From: CALWZE01 sp036644375
GTDB taxonomy: Bacteria > Bacillota > Clostridia > Oscillospirales > Ruminococcaceae
Direction of reading: 5' to 3'
DNA length: 33,164 nt
NCBI GenBank assembly: GCA_036644375.1
Contig: JAVXQD010000023.1
Coordinates: 1-33,164 of the forward strand
In this document: one piece after another, positions 8,858 through 17,126 of the stretch
How positions within the stretch are numbered: position 1 is the first letter of the stretch
Layout: each line of letters begins with the position of its first letter
Program-made: the position numbers and the translations under genes
Notes under the pieces: generated by a model
Databases searched by the model: none
Told to the model about the DNA's origin: nothing
Seen by the model: the letters and a program-made list of their open reading frames with translations, nothing else

Positions 8858-9020
8858 AAAATATTGTTTGCAAAATGTATATAATAATCGGTCTTCGCAT
8901 TAATTTGCTGTGTCAGATACAGTATGTCCGCTGCTGCTTTGCAGCAGCCAGCAAGTAAAAATTCCGTCACGCAATAGCAATACTCAAATGTGCGTCCGTC
9001 AGTATTGGCAGTGACTGCGG

Positions 9021-9656
9021 TTATTTTGTGCCGAAAATTCGATCCCCTGCATCTCCGAGTCCGGGAACGATATATGCGTTTTCGTTGAGACATTCGTCAA
9101 GAGCCGCACAGTATACCGGAACATCGGGGTGATCTGCGCTCATTTTGTCAATCGCAGGCTGTGCCGCAACAATGCAGACAAGACGGAGATCCGTGCAGCC
9201 TCTTTCCTTGAGAAAGGTAATTGCCGCCGATGCGCTGCCGCCCGTTGCAAACATTGGGTCAAGCACAATTACGGTGCTTTCTGCAACGTCCTCCGGAAGC
9301 TTGCAGTAATATTCAACAGGAAGATGTGTATCGTGATCGCGATAAAGACCAATGTGTCCGACACGCGCATTGGGAAGCAGCTTTTGCACTCCCGCAACCA
9401 TTCCCAGTCCCGCACGGAGAATTGGAACAAGGGCAATGGGCTTGTCTGTCAGAACCCTTGTAACCGTTTTTGCAACAGGTGTTTCAATCTCGATTTCCTT
9501 CATCGGAAAATCCTTTGTTACCTCGTAAACCATGAGCATTGCAATTTCATCGACAAGCTCTCGAAAATCCTTTGTTGAGGTATTTTTATCGCGCAAGAGC
9601 GAAATTTTGTGCTGAATCAGCGGATGTTCAAAAATAAAAGCATTACCTATCTGCAT
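9021..9656 (-). CDS. upp: uracil phosphoribosyltransferase
   Basis: 211-aa enzyme converting uracil and PRPP to UMP in pyrimidine salvage; cytosolic. The PRPP-binding loop VIVLDPMFATGGSASAAI and the C-terminal uracil-binding segment YIVPGLGDAGDRIFGT are intact. The flexible-loop segment LRAGLGMVAG and the N-terminal HPLIQHKISLLRD are typical of Upp. RBS GGGGAGG lies about 9 nt before the ATG, behind a clear promoter (9701-9729). Length is normal. It is transcribed alone. Confidence 0.97.
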   Translation of the reverse strand: MQIGNAFIFEHPLIQHKISLLRDKNTSTKDFRELVDEIAMLMVYEVTKDFPMKEIEIETPVAKTVTRVLTDKPIALVPILRAGLGMVAGVQKLLPNARVGHIGLYRDHDTHLPVEYYCKLPEDVAESTVIVLDPMFATGGSASAAITFLKERGCTDLRLVCIVAAQPAIDKMSADHPDVPVYCAALDECLNENAYIVPGLGDAGDRIFGTK

Positions 9657-9700
9657 ATCAATATGCCTCCCCGTTTTTACAATTCATTTTTTTCTTGATA

Positions 9701-9729
9701 ATTTTAGCACAAATGCCTGTGCATCGCAA
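9701..9729 (-). promoter_or_regulatory. sigma-A promoter of upp
   Basis: On the minus strand TTGCGA (9724-9729), a 17-nt spacer, an extended -10 TG one base upstream, and TAAAAT (9701-9706). The leader is about 40 nt. Confidence 0.65.
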
Positions 9730-10227
9730 CTTTATTATTGACCCGTAAGCCGTTACCCGCACGTTTTTTGTTTATATTTGAAGTTAACCTCTTTGCCATA
9801 TCAATTGTTGAAAACCTTGTTAATAACTTTCCGCATCGTTCAAGATTCCATTAAAGCTGTTAATGAATTCGGTGGAAAACTCTTTTATGTGACATAATAT
9901 TGACCGTATTATGCAAAAAAACGCCGATATTGTTAACAATCCTGTATTTTTATCACTGTTTAAAACTTTTATCAAATCTGTGCCGCATCAAAAACTTCTG
10001 TAATACCGCAAGACAGGCTGCACCGTATTTCCGCGTAGACGGGACCTCCTCCACAGACATGACGGAGCAAATCCGAAGATAATGCTCCGAAATTATCTGT
10101 CTCCGTAAATGGGCTCGTGCCGGAACTGTTGGTTAAAGCAACGCCCCATCGGCATTTGTGTTATGCCATCCTGTGACAGTAGGCAAGTGCCGCTTAAAGA
10201 CAAGCAGGCTTCTTATGCCGACATAGA
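9730..10227. other. gene-free intergenic region with hairpin-rich segment
   Basis: About 500 bases with no supportable protein gene. A 60-codon frame at 9900-10082 lacks an RBS and any family resemblance. From 9730 to about 9960 it is AT-rich. From about 9960 to 10230 it is richer in GC and dense in self-complementary segments: AGATAAT/ATTATCT, ACGGAG/CTCCGT, GTTG/CAAC inside ATGGG/CCCAT, and CGGCAT/ATGCC. This could be an unrecognised structured RNA. I could not match it to 6S, SRP, RNase P or tmRNA motifs, and the strand is uncertain. Confidence 0.3.
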
Positions 10228-10267
10228 GCAAGGCACACATTGCCCGATAATCCAATGTGTGCCTTGC
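10228..10267. terminator. 15-bp stem-loop, probable terminator of the SIS gene
   Basis: GCAAGGCACACATTG (10228-10242) pairs perfectly with CAATGTGTGCCTTGC (10253-10267). It lies 15 nt past the minus-strand SIS stop. The T-tract is poor on both strands, so it may be a processing or stability hairpin, or the end of an RNA read from the left. Confidence 0.55.
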
Positions 10268-10281
10268 TAATTGTTTGTGCA

Positions 10282-10986
10282 TTATATGTGATAGATGCGC
10301 GAAATGTATTTTTTCATAAGCTGATCATTTGATTCTGTGCAGCCGTCGAGATTTTGCGATTTATAGAATGGCGGAACCTCGCCGAGTGCGACCATCTTCT
10401 GTGCAACTTCCAAAACAATCCACTGAATAGCTGTTGCGGACACAATTGAACTCATGCCGCAGATAGTGGTGTCCAGCCCCTCTATGTTGATGCACGCGTC
10501 TCCCTTGGGGATACCTGTGTCCACGACAACATCGGCAATCTCATACAACCTCTTGCCCGAGCTGTGGCGAGAGGTCAGTCCCGTACTGGAGGGCAAAGAG
10601 GTAAGCGCAATGACCTTTGCGCCGCGCTTTTTGCTTTCCAGCGCAACCTCAATGGGCATTGGGTTGCGCCCGCTGTTGCTGATAATGAACACAACATCAT
10701 TGGGCAGAACCTCAACACGCTTCATAAACAGCAGTCCGACGCCCTCAATCGCTTCGTAATCGCCCCATGCCGGCTCTCGGATGAGCTTTGTGGGTACTAA
10801 CCCGCCTGCCCTATGGCAAAACTCCAGAGCGCCTGCGTGCGAATGGCCACAGCCGAACGCCTGTAGGATGCCGCCGTTTCTGAGTGCATTAACGATGCAG
10901 TCCGCTGCATCACTTACGTTTTTCTGCTGCGTTTCCTCTAACCTTGCAATGAGGCCGGTAGCAGCTTGAACAACTGCGTTAGACAT
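10282..10986 (-). CDS. SIS-domain sugar isomerase-like protein (UPF0309 type)
   Basis: 234-aa SIS (sugar isomerase) domain protein expected to bind a phosphosugar and catalyse aldose-ketose isomerisation or a related step. LQAFGCGHSHAGALEFCHR near the N terminus and the phosphate-binding FIISNSGRNPMPIEVA are visible. The segment IEGLDTTICGMSSIVSA matches the UPF0309/sugar isomerase domain proteins found with PTS loci. RBS GGAGGG lies 5 nt before the ATG. It follows the HAD phosphatase by 15 nt in one operon, divergent from a complete PTS permease, so it probably acts on the imported phosphosugar. Exact substrate unknown. Confidence 0.85.
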   Translation of the reverse strand: MSNAVVQAATGLIARLEETQQKNVSDAADCIVNALRNGGILQAFGCGHSHAGALEFCHRAGGLVPTKLIREPAWGDYEAIEGVGLLFMKRVEVLPNDVVFIISNSGRNPMPIEVALESKKRGAKVIALTSLPSSTGLTSRHSSGKRLYEIADVVVDTGIPKGDACINIEGLDTTICGMSSIVSATAIQWIVLEVAQKMVALGEVPPFYKSQNLDGCTESNDQLMKKYISRIYHI

Positions 10987-11001
10987 AGTTTCCCTCCAAA
11001 A

Positions 11002-11787
11002 TCAAATAATATTAAAGTGCTTGAAGGCATGGAAAATCCCATTCTCCTCACAGCTTTTTGTGATGTAATCCGCCTCAATACGAATGTGCTCGGCAGCATT
11101 TCCCATCGCCACACCGATTCCGGCCGCCTTAATCATAGTCAGGTCATTTTCCGCATCACCTATTGCCATAACCTCATCCATGGTAATGCCGAAATGTCTG
11201 TTCATCGCCTCAATGCCAATCAGTTTACTGCCTTGTTTTGACACCACCCCTGCGGTCTCATTGCCCCATTTGGTGATTTCACTGTGCTTGATAATAGGAG
11301 CAAGCAGCTCTGCCTCCTGGTTGCCATGCAGATAAAGTGTCATCGAGAGAATCTCTTCATCAGGATTAATCGGCTCCTCGCGAGGAATTGGCATTTGAAT
11401 TTCGGCATTGTACTGCACAACGAGCGGAGTTATTTTGTTGATGCGAACCTCGCTCTCGTTGATATAGGTGAAGGCAATGTCGTTTTCATTGCACATTTTC
11501 ACAATGGCGCGCACATCATCTTTATCGAGGGTGCTTTTTGAAATCTCATCTCCGGATGACGTATAGCAATACTGACCCGAAATACACACATACCCATCAA
11601 ATAAGCAGTTCAGACCGTCGATAATACAACCCTCCTCCGGTACGCCGCAATGCCGCCCGGAGGCAATAAACAACAACACCCCCTTCTTCTTTGCAAGACG
11701 AAGCGCATTCACATCTTTTTGCGAGGCACGATGGTTTATAAAGCTGACAAGGGTACCGTCAATATCCAAATAAACTGCCTTGACCAT
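11002..11787 (-). CDS. HAD-superfamily (Cof-type) sugar phosphatase
   Basis: 261-aa IIB-type HAD hydrolase. Motif I is YLDIDGTLVS (nucleophile Asp8, acid Asp10), followed by a C2-type cap. KLIGIEAMNRHFGI is the motif III region and GDAENDLTMIKAAGIGVAMGNA is motif IV. The frame is open to 11937, but that extension is AT-rich and precedes the DxD motif too far for the family. ATG at 11787 gives normal length, with AAAGGA about 13 nt upstream, a slightly long spacing. It is co-transcribed with the SIS gene and divergent from the PTS. Likely dephosphorylates a sugar phosphate. Confidence 0.85.
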   Translation of the reverse strand: MVKAVYLDIDGTLVSFINHRASQKDVNALRLAKKKGVLLFIASGRHCGVPEEGCIIDGLNCLFDGYVCISGQYCYTSSGDEISKSTLDKDDVRAIVKMCNENDIAFTYINESEVRINKITPLVVQYNAEIQMPIPREEPINPDEEILSMTLYLHGNQEAELLAPIIKHSEITKWGNETAGVVSKQGSKLIGIEAMNRHFGITMDEVMAIGDAENDLTMIKAAGIGVAMGNAAEHIRIEADYITKSCEENGIFHAFKHFNII

Positions 11788-11994
11788 TATATTATCGAGT
11801 TCCTTTTCTTTATTTATGAGATTAATTATAGTGACTCTCTGCTCAATTATCAAACTCATTGCAAAAAATTGCTTATTCGCACAAAAGCAAGGGCTTTTTT
11901 TGTTATATATGAACTGCTTTTTTGACATATTTTGCACAAAAACTTATCGTAATTGTCAAAATCTTGAATAAAAAATAAATTAATTTTATTAACA

Positions 11995-12023
11995 TTGCTT
12001 TTTAGTACATAATTTGTTAATAT
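11995..12023 (+). promoter_or_regulatory. putative promoter of the PTS operon
   Basis: TTGCTT (11995-12000), a 17-nt spacer, then TAATAT (12018-12023), about 41 nt before the IIA start. The 277-nt region between the divergent HAD and IIA genes is very AT-rich and must also hold the leftward promoter, which I could not place. Confidence 0.4.
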
Positions 12024-12064
12024 ATTGTTATCCTAATTTTCATATTTGAAACGGAAGGTGCGTT

Positions 12065-12514
12065 ATGAGTGCAGAAGTAATTCCATTAAACAAAATCAGG
12101 ACGGGGCTGAACGCAGCAGATTGGAAAGATGCCATAAGGCTTGCGGGCGAAATACTGCTGAATGCCGGTTCAATTACCGATAAATATATCGAAAGCATGA
12201 TTAATGCGGTTATTGATCTCGGACCGTATATGGTGATTATGCCCGGATTCGCCCTCGCACACGCAGCGCCGGGCGAGGCAAATGGAAATATCAAAAATGA
12301 TTTTTCGCTGATCAATCTTGTTCAGCCGGTCAATTTTATCAATGACCAAAATCCTGTCAGCGTTGTGCTTTGTATGTCCAATGTCGATCACGATTCGCAT
12401 TTGCAAAACATGCGGCGCGTTGCAATGGTTATTTCAGAAGATGGCGTAGTTGATAAGCTGGCGATGGCTAAAACCGACCAAGAGGTTTACGAGATTATGA
12501 ACGCGGATATGTAG
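12065..12514 (+). CDS. PTS IIA component, ascorbate/mannitol-fructose type
   Basis: 149-aa PTS EIIA type-2 domain. The phosphorylated histidine is His66 in PGFALAHAAPGE, matching the family's active-site context. It accepts phosphate from HPr and passes it to the IIB encoded next. Length matches stand-alone UlaC-type IIA. RBS GGAAGGTG lies before the ATG. It is first in an IIA-IIB-IIC operon. Specificity is inferred from the IIC family, not from this domain. Confidence 0.9.
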   Translation: MSAEVIPLNKIRTGLNAADWKDAIRLAGEILLNAGSITDKYIESMINAVIDLGPYMVIMPGFALAHAAPGEANGNIKNDFSLINLVQPVNFINDQNPVSVVLCMSNVDHDSHLQNMRRVAMVISEDGVVDKLAMAKTDQEVYEIMNADM

Positions 12515-12581
12515 TTGGGCTATTCTGCGCATTTCTGTGCGCATAATGATATAGCAACATGAAAGGGAGTTATCTAATACC

Positions 12582-12875
12582 ATGAGCGAATTGAAAATTC
12601 AGGCGGTTTGCGGTTTTGGCTGCGGTTCTTCGTTGTTTCTGCGAATCAAAATTGAGGAAATTCTCAAAGAGAACCACGTTGAAGCGAGAGTGTTTTGCGG
12701 AGATGTCGGAACCTGCTGTTCGGCAGATTGCGATGTGATCTTCATTTCCGAAGATCTGTCCGACAGGATCCTCGAGCGCGCAAAGGTTCCGGTTGTCATC
12801 ATCAAAAAGTTCACAGATAAAAATGAGGTCGCACAAAAAACCATGGAGTATGTAAATTCACTAAATAAAGGGTAG
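12582..12875 (+). CDS. PTS IIB component, ascorbate type
   Basis: 97-aa PTS IIB of the lactate-dehydrogenase-like, ascorbate/galactitol fold. The P-loop cysteine is Cys10 in AVCGFGCGSSLFLR, where the usual CGxGxGSS motif carries a second Cys. Residues 40-50 contain an unusual further Cys cluster (FCGDVGTCCSADC). It transfers phosphate from IIA to sugar during import by IIC. RBS AAGGGAG lies 12 nt from the ATG. The gene sits 67 nt after IIA and 14 nt before IIC. Confidence 0.9.
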   Translation: MSELKIQAVCGFGCGSSLFLRIKIEEILKENHVEARVFCGDVGTCCSADCDVIFISEDLSDRILERAKVPVVIIKKFTDKNEVAQKTMEYVNSLNKG

Positions 12876-12889
12876 GAGGATTTATTTAT

Positions 12890-14161
12890 ATGGCAGTTTT
12901 AAATTTCATTGTTAAAGAAATTTTCGGACAAGGCGCTATTTTCCTTGCACTTATTGCTATGATTGGTCTTCTTTTACAGAAAAAAAGCATCGGAGAGGTC
13001 ATTCGCGGCACATTCATGACCGCCATCGGCTTTTTTGTTCTCAATCGTGGCGTCGCCATTATCAACGAGGTTATCGGAGGTCTTTCCGCCGCATTTTGCG
13101 CTGTAATGCCTCAGGCCATTCCCTCAACAACAGTTGATATCGGTGCAGAATACGGTACCCAGATCGGTATCGTTATGGTCGTCGCATTCATCATTAACTT
13201 GCTGGTTGCGCGGTTTACAAAATGGAAAGCAGTGTTCCTGACCGGACATATGCTTTATTGGTTCCCGTTCGTCTTTATTGCCGCGGGCGTAGATGCAGGG
13301 CTGACAGGCACCACATTGATTGTCCTTGCAACAATTTTCACCGCACTTTATATGATTGTATCCCCGAACCTGATGCGTCCGCTTGTCAAGGAAGCCACAG
13401 GCGACGACAGCTTTACAATCGGTCATCCAACCACCTGCCTTTCGCTCGTTGCAGGATATCTTGGAAAAGTTGTCGGCAACAAATCTAAATCAACAGAAGA
13501 TCTTAACTTGCCGAAATCTCTTGGTTTCCTCAAGGAAATCTCGATTACCGGCAGTATTGTAATCGGCATTACATACGGAATTTTGGCATTTGTACTTAGG
13601 GGTGCAGGTCTTGTTCCCGGCGAAGTCTGGGGATACGCAGCTGATGCGGCATTCTCTTTCTATTTTACCAAGATGATGACATTTGGCGTTGGTATTTCAA
13701 TCCTGCTGTTTGGAATTCGCATGTTGATTGCGGAGATCGTTCCCGCATTTAAAGGCATTGCCGACAAGCTTATCCCGGGTGCTATTCCCGCGTTGGACTG
13801 CCCTGTTATCTTCAACGTTGCTCCGAACGCCTTAATCATTGGCTTTATCACAGCGTTGATCACTTCTACAATCACGCTTCTTATCACCCTTCCCATGGGA
13901 ATTTTCCCCACCGTTGTTCTCCCGCTTGTGTTCACCTGCTTCTTTGAAGCCGGAACGGCAGCAATTATCGGCAACGCTACCGGCGGTGTTCGCGGTTGTA
14001 TTATAGGTTCCGCACTCAACGGTATAATCATGATTTTCCTTGTCGGTTTGGGCGCGAACTTCTTCAACCATACTATCAATGACTGGATGCTGGTATTCGG
14101 CGGACAGGACTTCTCGCTTTGGGGCATGTTAGAAGGCCTCGTTGCACGTCTGTTCGTCTAA
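12890..14161 (+). CDS. PTS IIC component, ascorbate (UlaA/SgaT) family
   Basis: 423-aa polytopic permease, about ten to eleven TM segments. LTGHMLYWFPFVFIAAGVD, IVSPNLMRPLVKEATG and FTIGHPTTCLSLVAGYLG are typical UlaA/SgaT segments. It imports and phosphorylates L-ascorbate or a related acid or pentitol. RBS AGGAGG lies before the ATG. The operon lacks the ascorbate catabolic enzymes UlaG/D/E/F, having instead divergent HAD and SIS genes, so the substrate may not be ascorbate. Confidence 0.92.
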   Translation: MAVLNFIVKEIFGQGAIFLALIAMIGLLLQKKSIGEVIRGTFMTAIGFFVLNRGVAIINEVIGGLSAAFCAVMPQAIPSTTVDIGAEYGTQIGIVMVVAFIINLLVARFTKWKAVFLTGHMLYWFPFVFIAAGVDAGLTGTTLIVLATIFTALYMIVSPNLMRPLVKEATGDDSFTIGHPTTCLSLVAGYLGKVVGNKSKSTEDLNLPKSLGFLKEISITGSIVIGITYGILAFVLRGAGLVPGEVWGYAADAAFSFYFTKMMTFGVGISILLFGIRMLIAEIVPAFKGIADKLIPGAIPALDCPVIFNVAPNALIIGFITALITSTITLLITLPMGIFPTVVLPLVFTCFFEAGTAAIIGNATGGVRGCIIGSALNGIIMIFLVGLGANFFNHTINDWMLVFGGQDFSLWGMLEGLVARLFV

Positions 14162-14192
14162 GACTTTTTCTCTCCCTTTCATAAACAAGCTT

Positions 14193-14233
14193 AAACAAGA
14201 AGTACGGGCGCAATGCGCCCGTACTTCTTGTTT
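14193..14233. terminator. 20-bp perfect stem-loop after the PTS operon
   Basis: The arms 14193-14212 and 14214-14233 are exact reverse complements around a single central base (effective loop CAATG). A/T-rich ends (AAACAAG.../...CTTGTTT) make it usable in both directions, between the rightward PTS operon and the leftward histidine kinase gene. Confidence 0.8.
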
Positions 14234-14349
14234 GTTAAAAGCTTTCCTGATATCAGCAGAAAGCAGCGTTTATCCGATTGAAAAGATAATCTGTCTAAAA
14301 ATTCCGTTGCCGCAAGGATAAGAAAAAGATTTTGAATTCAGATAGACCC

Positions 14350-15711
14350 CTATGCTTCTTTTGCAAAACCGATTGAAACTTTAGCCCCTTGGTTTTCGGA
14401 TATATTTTCTATTATCAATGTTCCTCTGTGCATTTCCACAACCTTTTTAACAAAGCACAGCCCCAAACCATAATGCTTATTTGTTCTTGAAGCATCTTCG
14501 GTGAAAAATTCTTGAGTTGCTTTTTTCAACCCTTCCTCTGAAAAACCCGTTCCGCAATCACTGATCTCAAATACAACCTGTGTATTGCTGTCTCTCACAA
14601 CGACGTCAATGCTGCTGCCCCTGACGGAATATCGCACCGCATTGTCGATGACGTTGATAATTGCACGCTTCACAAGACCGCTGTCTATATAGAGCGAATC
14701 GCATTTTGTAGTGCTTTTTAAATCCAGGTTAATACTTTTGACTTTGCAAATAGGCAGCGCAGTATCAATGACTTCATTGATAAAGGCCTTTAAATTAATT
14801 GATTCTCTGTTAAAAGCCAACGCCCCATCATTAACCACATTCATTAGCAATTCCAAATACTTTTCGATGGTATTTGTATTCGATTTAATATATGAAAGCA
14901 ATTCCTTGTTTTCTCTTGAATATTCTTCTTCCGCCAGCAATTCCGCATTACCCCTGATAACCGTCAGGGGTGTTTTAATATCGTGAGCAAGTGCGGAAAG
15001 TTGTGCTTTTTGTTGCAGTTCCTTATTCCATTGCCTATTTAGCGAAATCGTTAATTCCTTTTTCAGCTTATCAATCGCTTCTAAAGCAGAATTAAATTCT
15101 GTGATTTTAGAAGGCTCCATTTCAAAATCCAGATCTTGGGCTTCTATCTTTTCGGTCGCAACAATAATTGGAATTAAATTTTGTTTTAGTTTTTTGCTGA
15201 ATTTTGATGCCGTAACGACCGTAAACAGAATAATCAAACCTAAAAGAACAAGTAATACCAGTATTTCAGGATAAGGAATTAATTTATGCAGAATCGGATT
15301 TGCAAAATGTGCAAGGATATCGTATTTAATCACAATTTTATTTCCGTTTATCTGAGTTATTATCTTATAAGCATCAGAATAGGATTTAGTGCCATTTAAC
15401 AGATAGATTCGTGTTTTTTCCCTATCTTCTTTGCTCATATCCCTATCTGTAATGCCAATTGTTTCATCTATTACGATATAGCTGCAATAGGGCGGCAATA
15501 AGTTTTTATCAAAATTCTCCCGCAAAGCTTTTTCCATTTGTTCTAATTTTATATCTGTGTAATTTGCCGGAAAAATGATGCCTGTTTGTAAGGAAACAGA
15601 CGCTGCGATAATTATTGCAACTATTAGGAGGATAATTGCAACACAAAGTCCCATAATGTGATTTAAAAATAATTTGAATATGGAAACAGTTTTTTTGTTT
15701 TTTATTTCCAT
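14350..15711 (-). CDS. sensor histidine kinase (LanK/CprK-like)
   Basis: 453-aa membrane kinase with two TM helices (about 17-40 and 147-170) around a roughly 110-residue extracytoplasmic sensor, then a HAMP-like linker. The H-box is LSALAHDIKTPLTVIRGN, the N-box NVIDNAVRYS, G1 DCGTGF and G2 GLGLCFVKK. It overlaps the end of the response regulator gene by 10 nt, so it is the last gene of a five-gene operon with a lantibiotic-immunity ABC transporter. By analogy with CprK/SpaK-type systems it senses an extracellular antimicrobial peptide; the ligand is unknown. Confidence 0.9.
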   Translation of the reverse strand: MEIKNKKTVSIFKLFLNHIMGLCVAIILLIVAIIIAASVSLQTGIIFPANYTDIKLEQMEKALRENFDKNLLPPYCSYIVIDETIGITDRDMSKEDREKTRIYLLNGTKSYSDAYKIITQINGNKIVIKYDILAHFANPILHKLIPYPEILVLLVLLGLIILFTVVTASKFSKKLKQNLIPIIVATEKIEAQDLDFEMEPSKITEFNSALEAIDKLKKELTISLNRQWNKELQQKAQLSALAHDIKTPLTVIRGNAELLAEEEYSRENKELLSYIKSNTNTIEKYLELLMNVVNDGALAFNRESINLKAFINEVIDTALPICKVKSINLDLKSTTKCDSLYIDSGLVKRAIINVIDNAVRYSVRGSSIDVVVRDSNTQVVFEISDCGTGFSEEGLKKATQEFFTEDASRTNKHYGLGLCFVKKVVEMHRGTLIIENISENQGAKVSIGFAKEA

Positions 15712-16361
15712 TTATACCCCACCCCCCAAACCGTTTCAATGGGACAGTCTGCCGGATTGTTAAATTTATTCCTGATATTTTTGATGTGAACACGAATAGA
15801 GGAAACATCACTCTCCGAATTAAATCCAAAGACCTTTTCCAAAATACTTTCAAGAGAAAAAACCCTGCTTTTATTTCTTGCCAATAATTCACAAATTTCA
15901 TATTCACTTTTTGTGAATGGAATTAAGCTGTTTTTAACGGTTATCGTTTTTTCGGATAAATCAAAAACGCAATTTTCAAAAATTAAACTCTGGTGCTTAT
16001 CCCTATGCTCTCTGCGTATATGTGCATTTACTCTTGCCCTGAGCTCAGCAATATCAAAGGGCTTTTTGATATAATCATCACCTCCCGCCAAAAAGCCATC
16101 AACAATATCGTTTTCCATTGTCTTGGCAGTTAAAAACAAAATGGGACAATCAATAATCCCTCTGTTTTCCCTGCAAAAAGTGACTCCGTCCATTATGGGC
16201 ATCATAATATCAAGCAAAATCAAATCCACATTTTTAAAATCTGATTTCGTCACCGAAACTGCGTTATTTGCGGTTATAACAATATGACCGTCCCTTGTAA
16301 GCGCAGTTTCCACCATTTTGCAAATTGCAATATCGTCATCGATAACAAGAATTCGTGACAT
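15702..16361 (-). CDS. OmpR/PhoB-family response regulator
   Basis: 219-aa regulator. The receiver domain (1-115) has acidic residues DDD 8-10, phospho-acceptor Asp51 in LILLDIMMP, and the conserved Lys in YIKKPF. The C-terminal winged helix (about 125-219) ends VETVWGVGYKWK. It pairs with the histidine kinase whose start it overlaps, and presumably controls the upstream ABC genes. RBS GGAG lies before the ATG at 16361. Confidence 0.93.
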   Translation of the reverse strand: MSRILVIDDDIAICKMVETALTRDGHIVITANNAVSVTKSDFKNVDLILLDIMMPIMDGVTFCRENRGIIDCPILFLTAKTMENDIVDGFLAGGDDYIKKPFDIAELRARVNAHIRREHRDKHQSLIFENCVFDLSEKTITVKNSLIPFTKSEYEICELLARNKSRVFSLESILEKVFGFNSESDVSSIRVHIKNIRNKFNNPADCPIETVWGVGYKWK

Positions 16362-16373
16362 AGAATCTCTCCT

Positions 16374-17126
16374 TTAATCCCCTGATTTCCTGCCCTCCCA
16401 TTTGCGAAATACCAATAAGAAGAATGCTGTGAAAATCATGGAAAACAATAAAAGAAACAGTATACCTCTTATAAATTCACCATAATGAAAAATTTCGAAA
16501 TTCGATAAACCTGACATCAGCAAGATGCCGGACAATCGCGATGCAATTCCCCACGGCAGCATCCACCAAATGCTGTCGCCAAGCCCTGTTAAAAGCAATG
16601 CCGATAATAAGCCGCCCAATATGCCCAAACCCAGGCTAAAGCCTTTTCCGAAAATAAAGCTGACAATATATTGTAGCAAATATAAGGGCAAAACACTACA
16701 GGACAAAAGACAGGCAGCTTTGATATAAAAGACTATATTAAATGTGGTATATCCCATTTTCATAAAGCCTATACCAAACCCCGCTAAGGCTATCAGAGAG
16801 GATAGAAATCCCAATATTACAAGTAAAATCAGCTTGCTGAGATGTGAAATGCACTTGGAATCGGGAGTTGATAAAAGCAACTGAAAATCCCCTGCACCTT
16901 GCTCAAATTCCGCAGTCATCGCGGTAATGATTCCAATTAAAATAGGGAATGTAATTGACAATGTCTGTATATATGCGGATATCTTTTCAGCTTCATCCCA
17001 TAAGGAAACGGAATAATACCATATAAATAAACCCGCTCCTATTGTCGGAATAATCAGGTGTATAAGCCACAGCGGAGTATGGATAATCTTATACAAGTCG
17101 GATTTTAAATTTGCGTATAAGCCCAT
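16374..17126 (-). CDS. lantibiotic-immunity ABC permease (LanG/SpaG-like)
   Basis: 250-aa membrane protein with six predicted helices. The N terminus MGLYANLKSDLYKIIHTPLW and the FEQGAGDFQLLLSTPDSK segment are typical of the lantibiotic immunity ABC-2 permease family (SpaG/MutG/NukG). With LanE and LanF it should form an exporter that expels antimicrobial peptide from the membrane. Its ATG immediately follows the LanE stop (TAGATG). Family assignment is good; the peptide specificity is not predictable. Confidence 0.83.
   Translation of the reverse strand: MGLYANLKSDLYKIIHTPLWLIHLIIPTIGAGLFIWYYSVSLWDEAEKISAYIQTLSITFPILIGIITAMTAEFEQGAGDFQLLLSTPDSKCISHLSKLILLVILGFLSSLIALAGFGIGFMKMGYTTFNIVFYIKAACLLSCSVLPLYLLQYIVSFIFGKGFSLGLGILGGLLSALLLTGLGDSIWWMLPWGIASRLSGILLMSGLSNFEIFHYGEFIRGILFLLLFSMIFTAFFLLVFRKWEGRKSGD

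Noticed and set aside
9960..10230. 6S, SRP, RNase P or tmRNA gene
   Set aside because: None of the conserved segments of these RNAs that I know is present; only generic hairpins are seen.
11788..11937. 50-codon extension of the HAD phosphatase
   Set aside because: It places the DxD motif far too deep for the family and lies in the AT-rich divergent promoter region.
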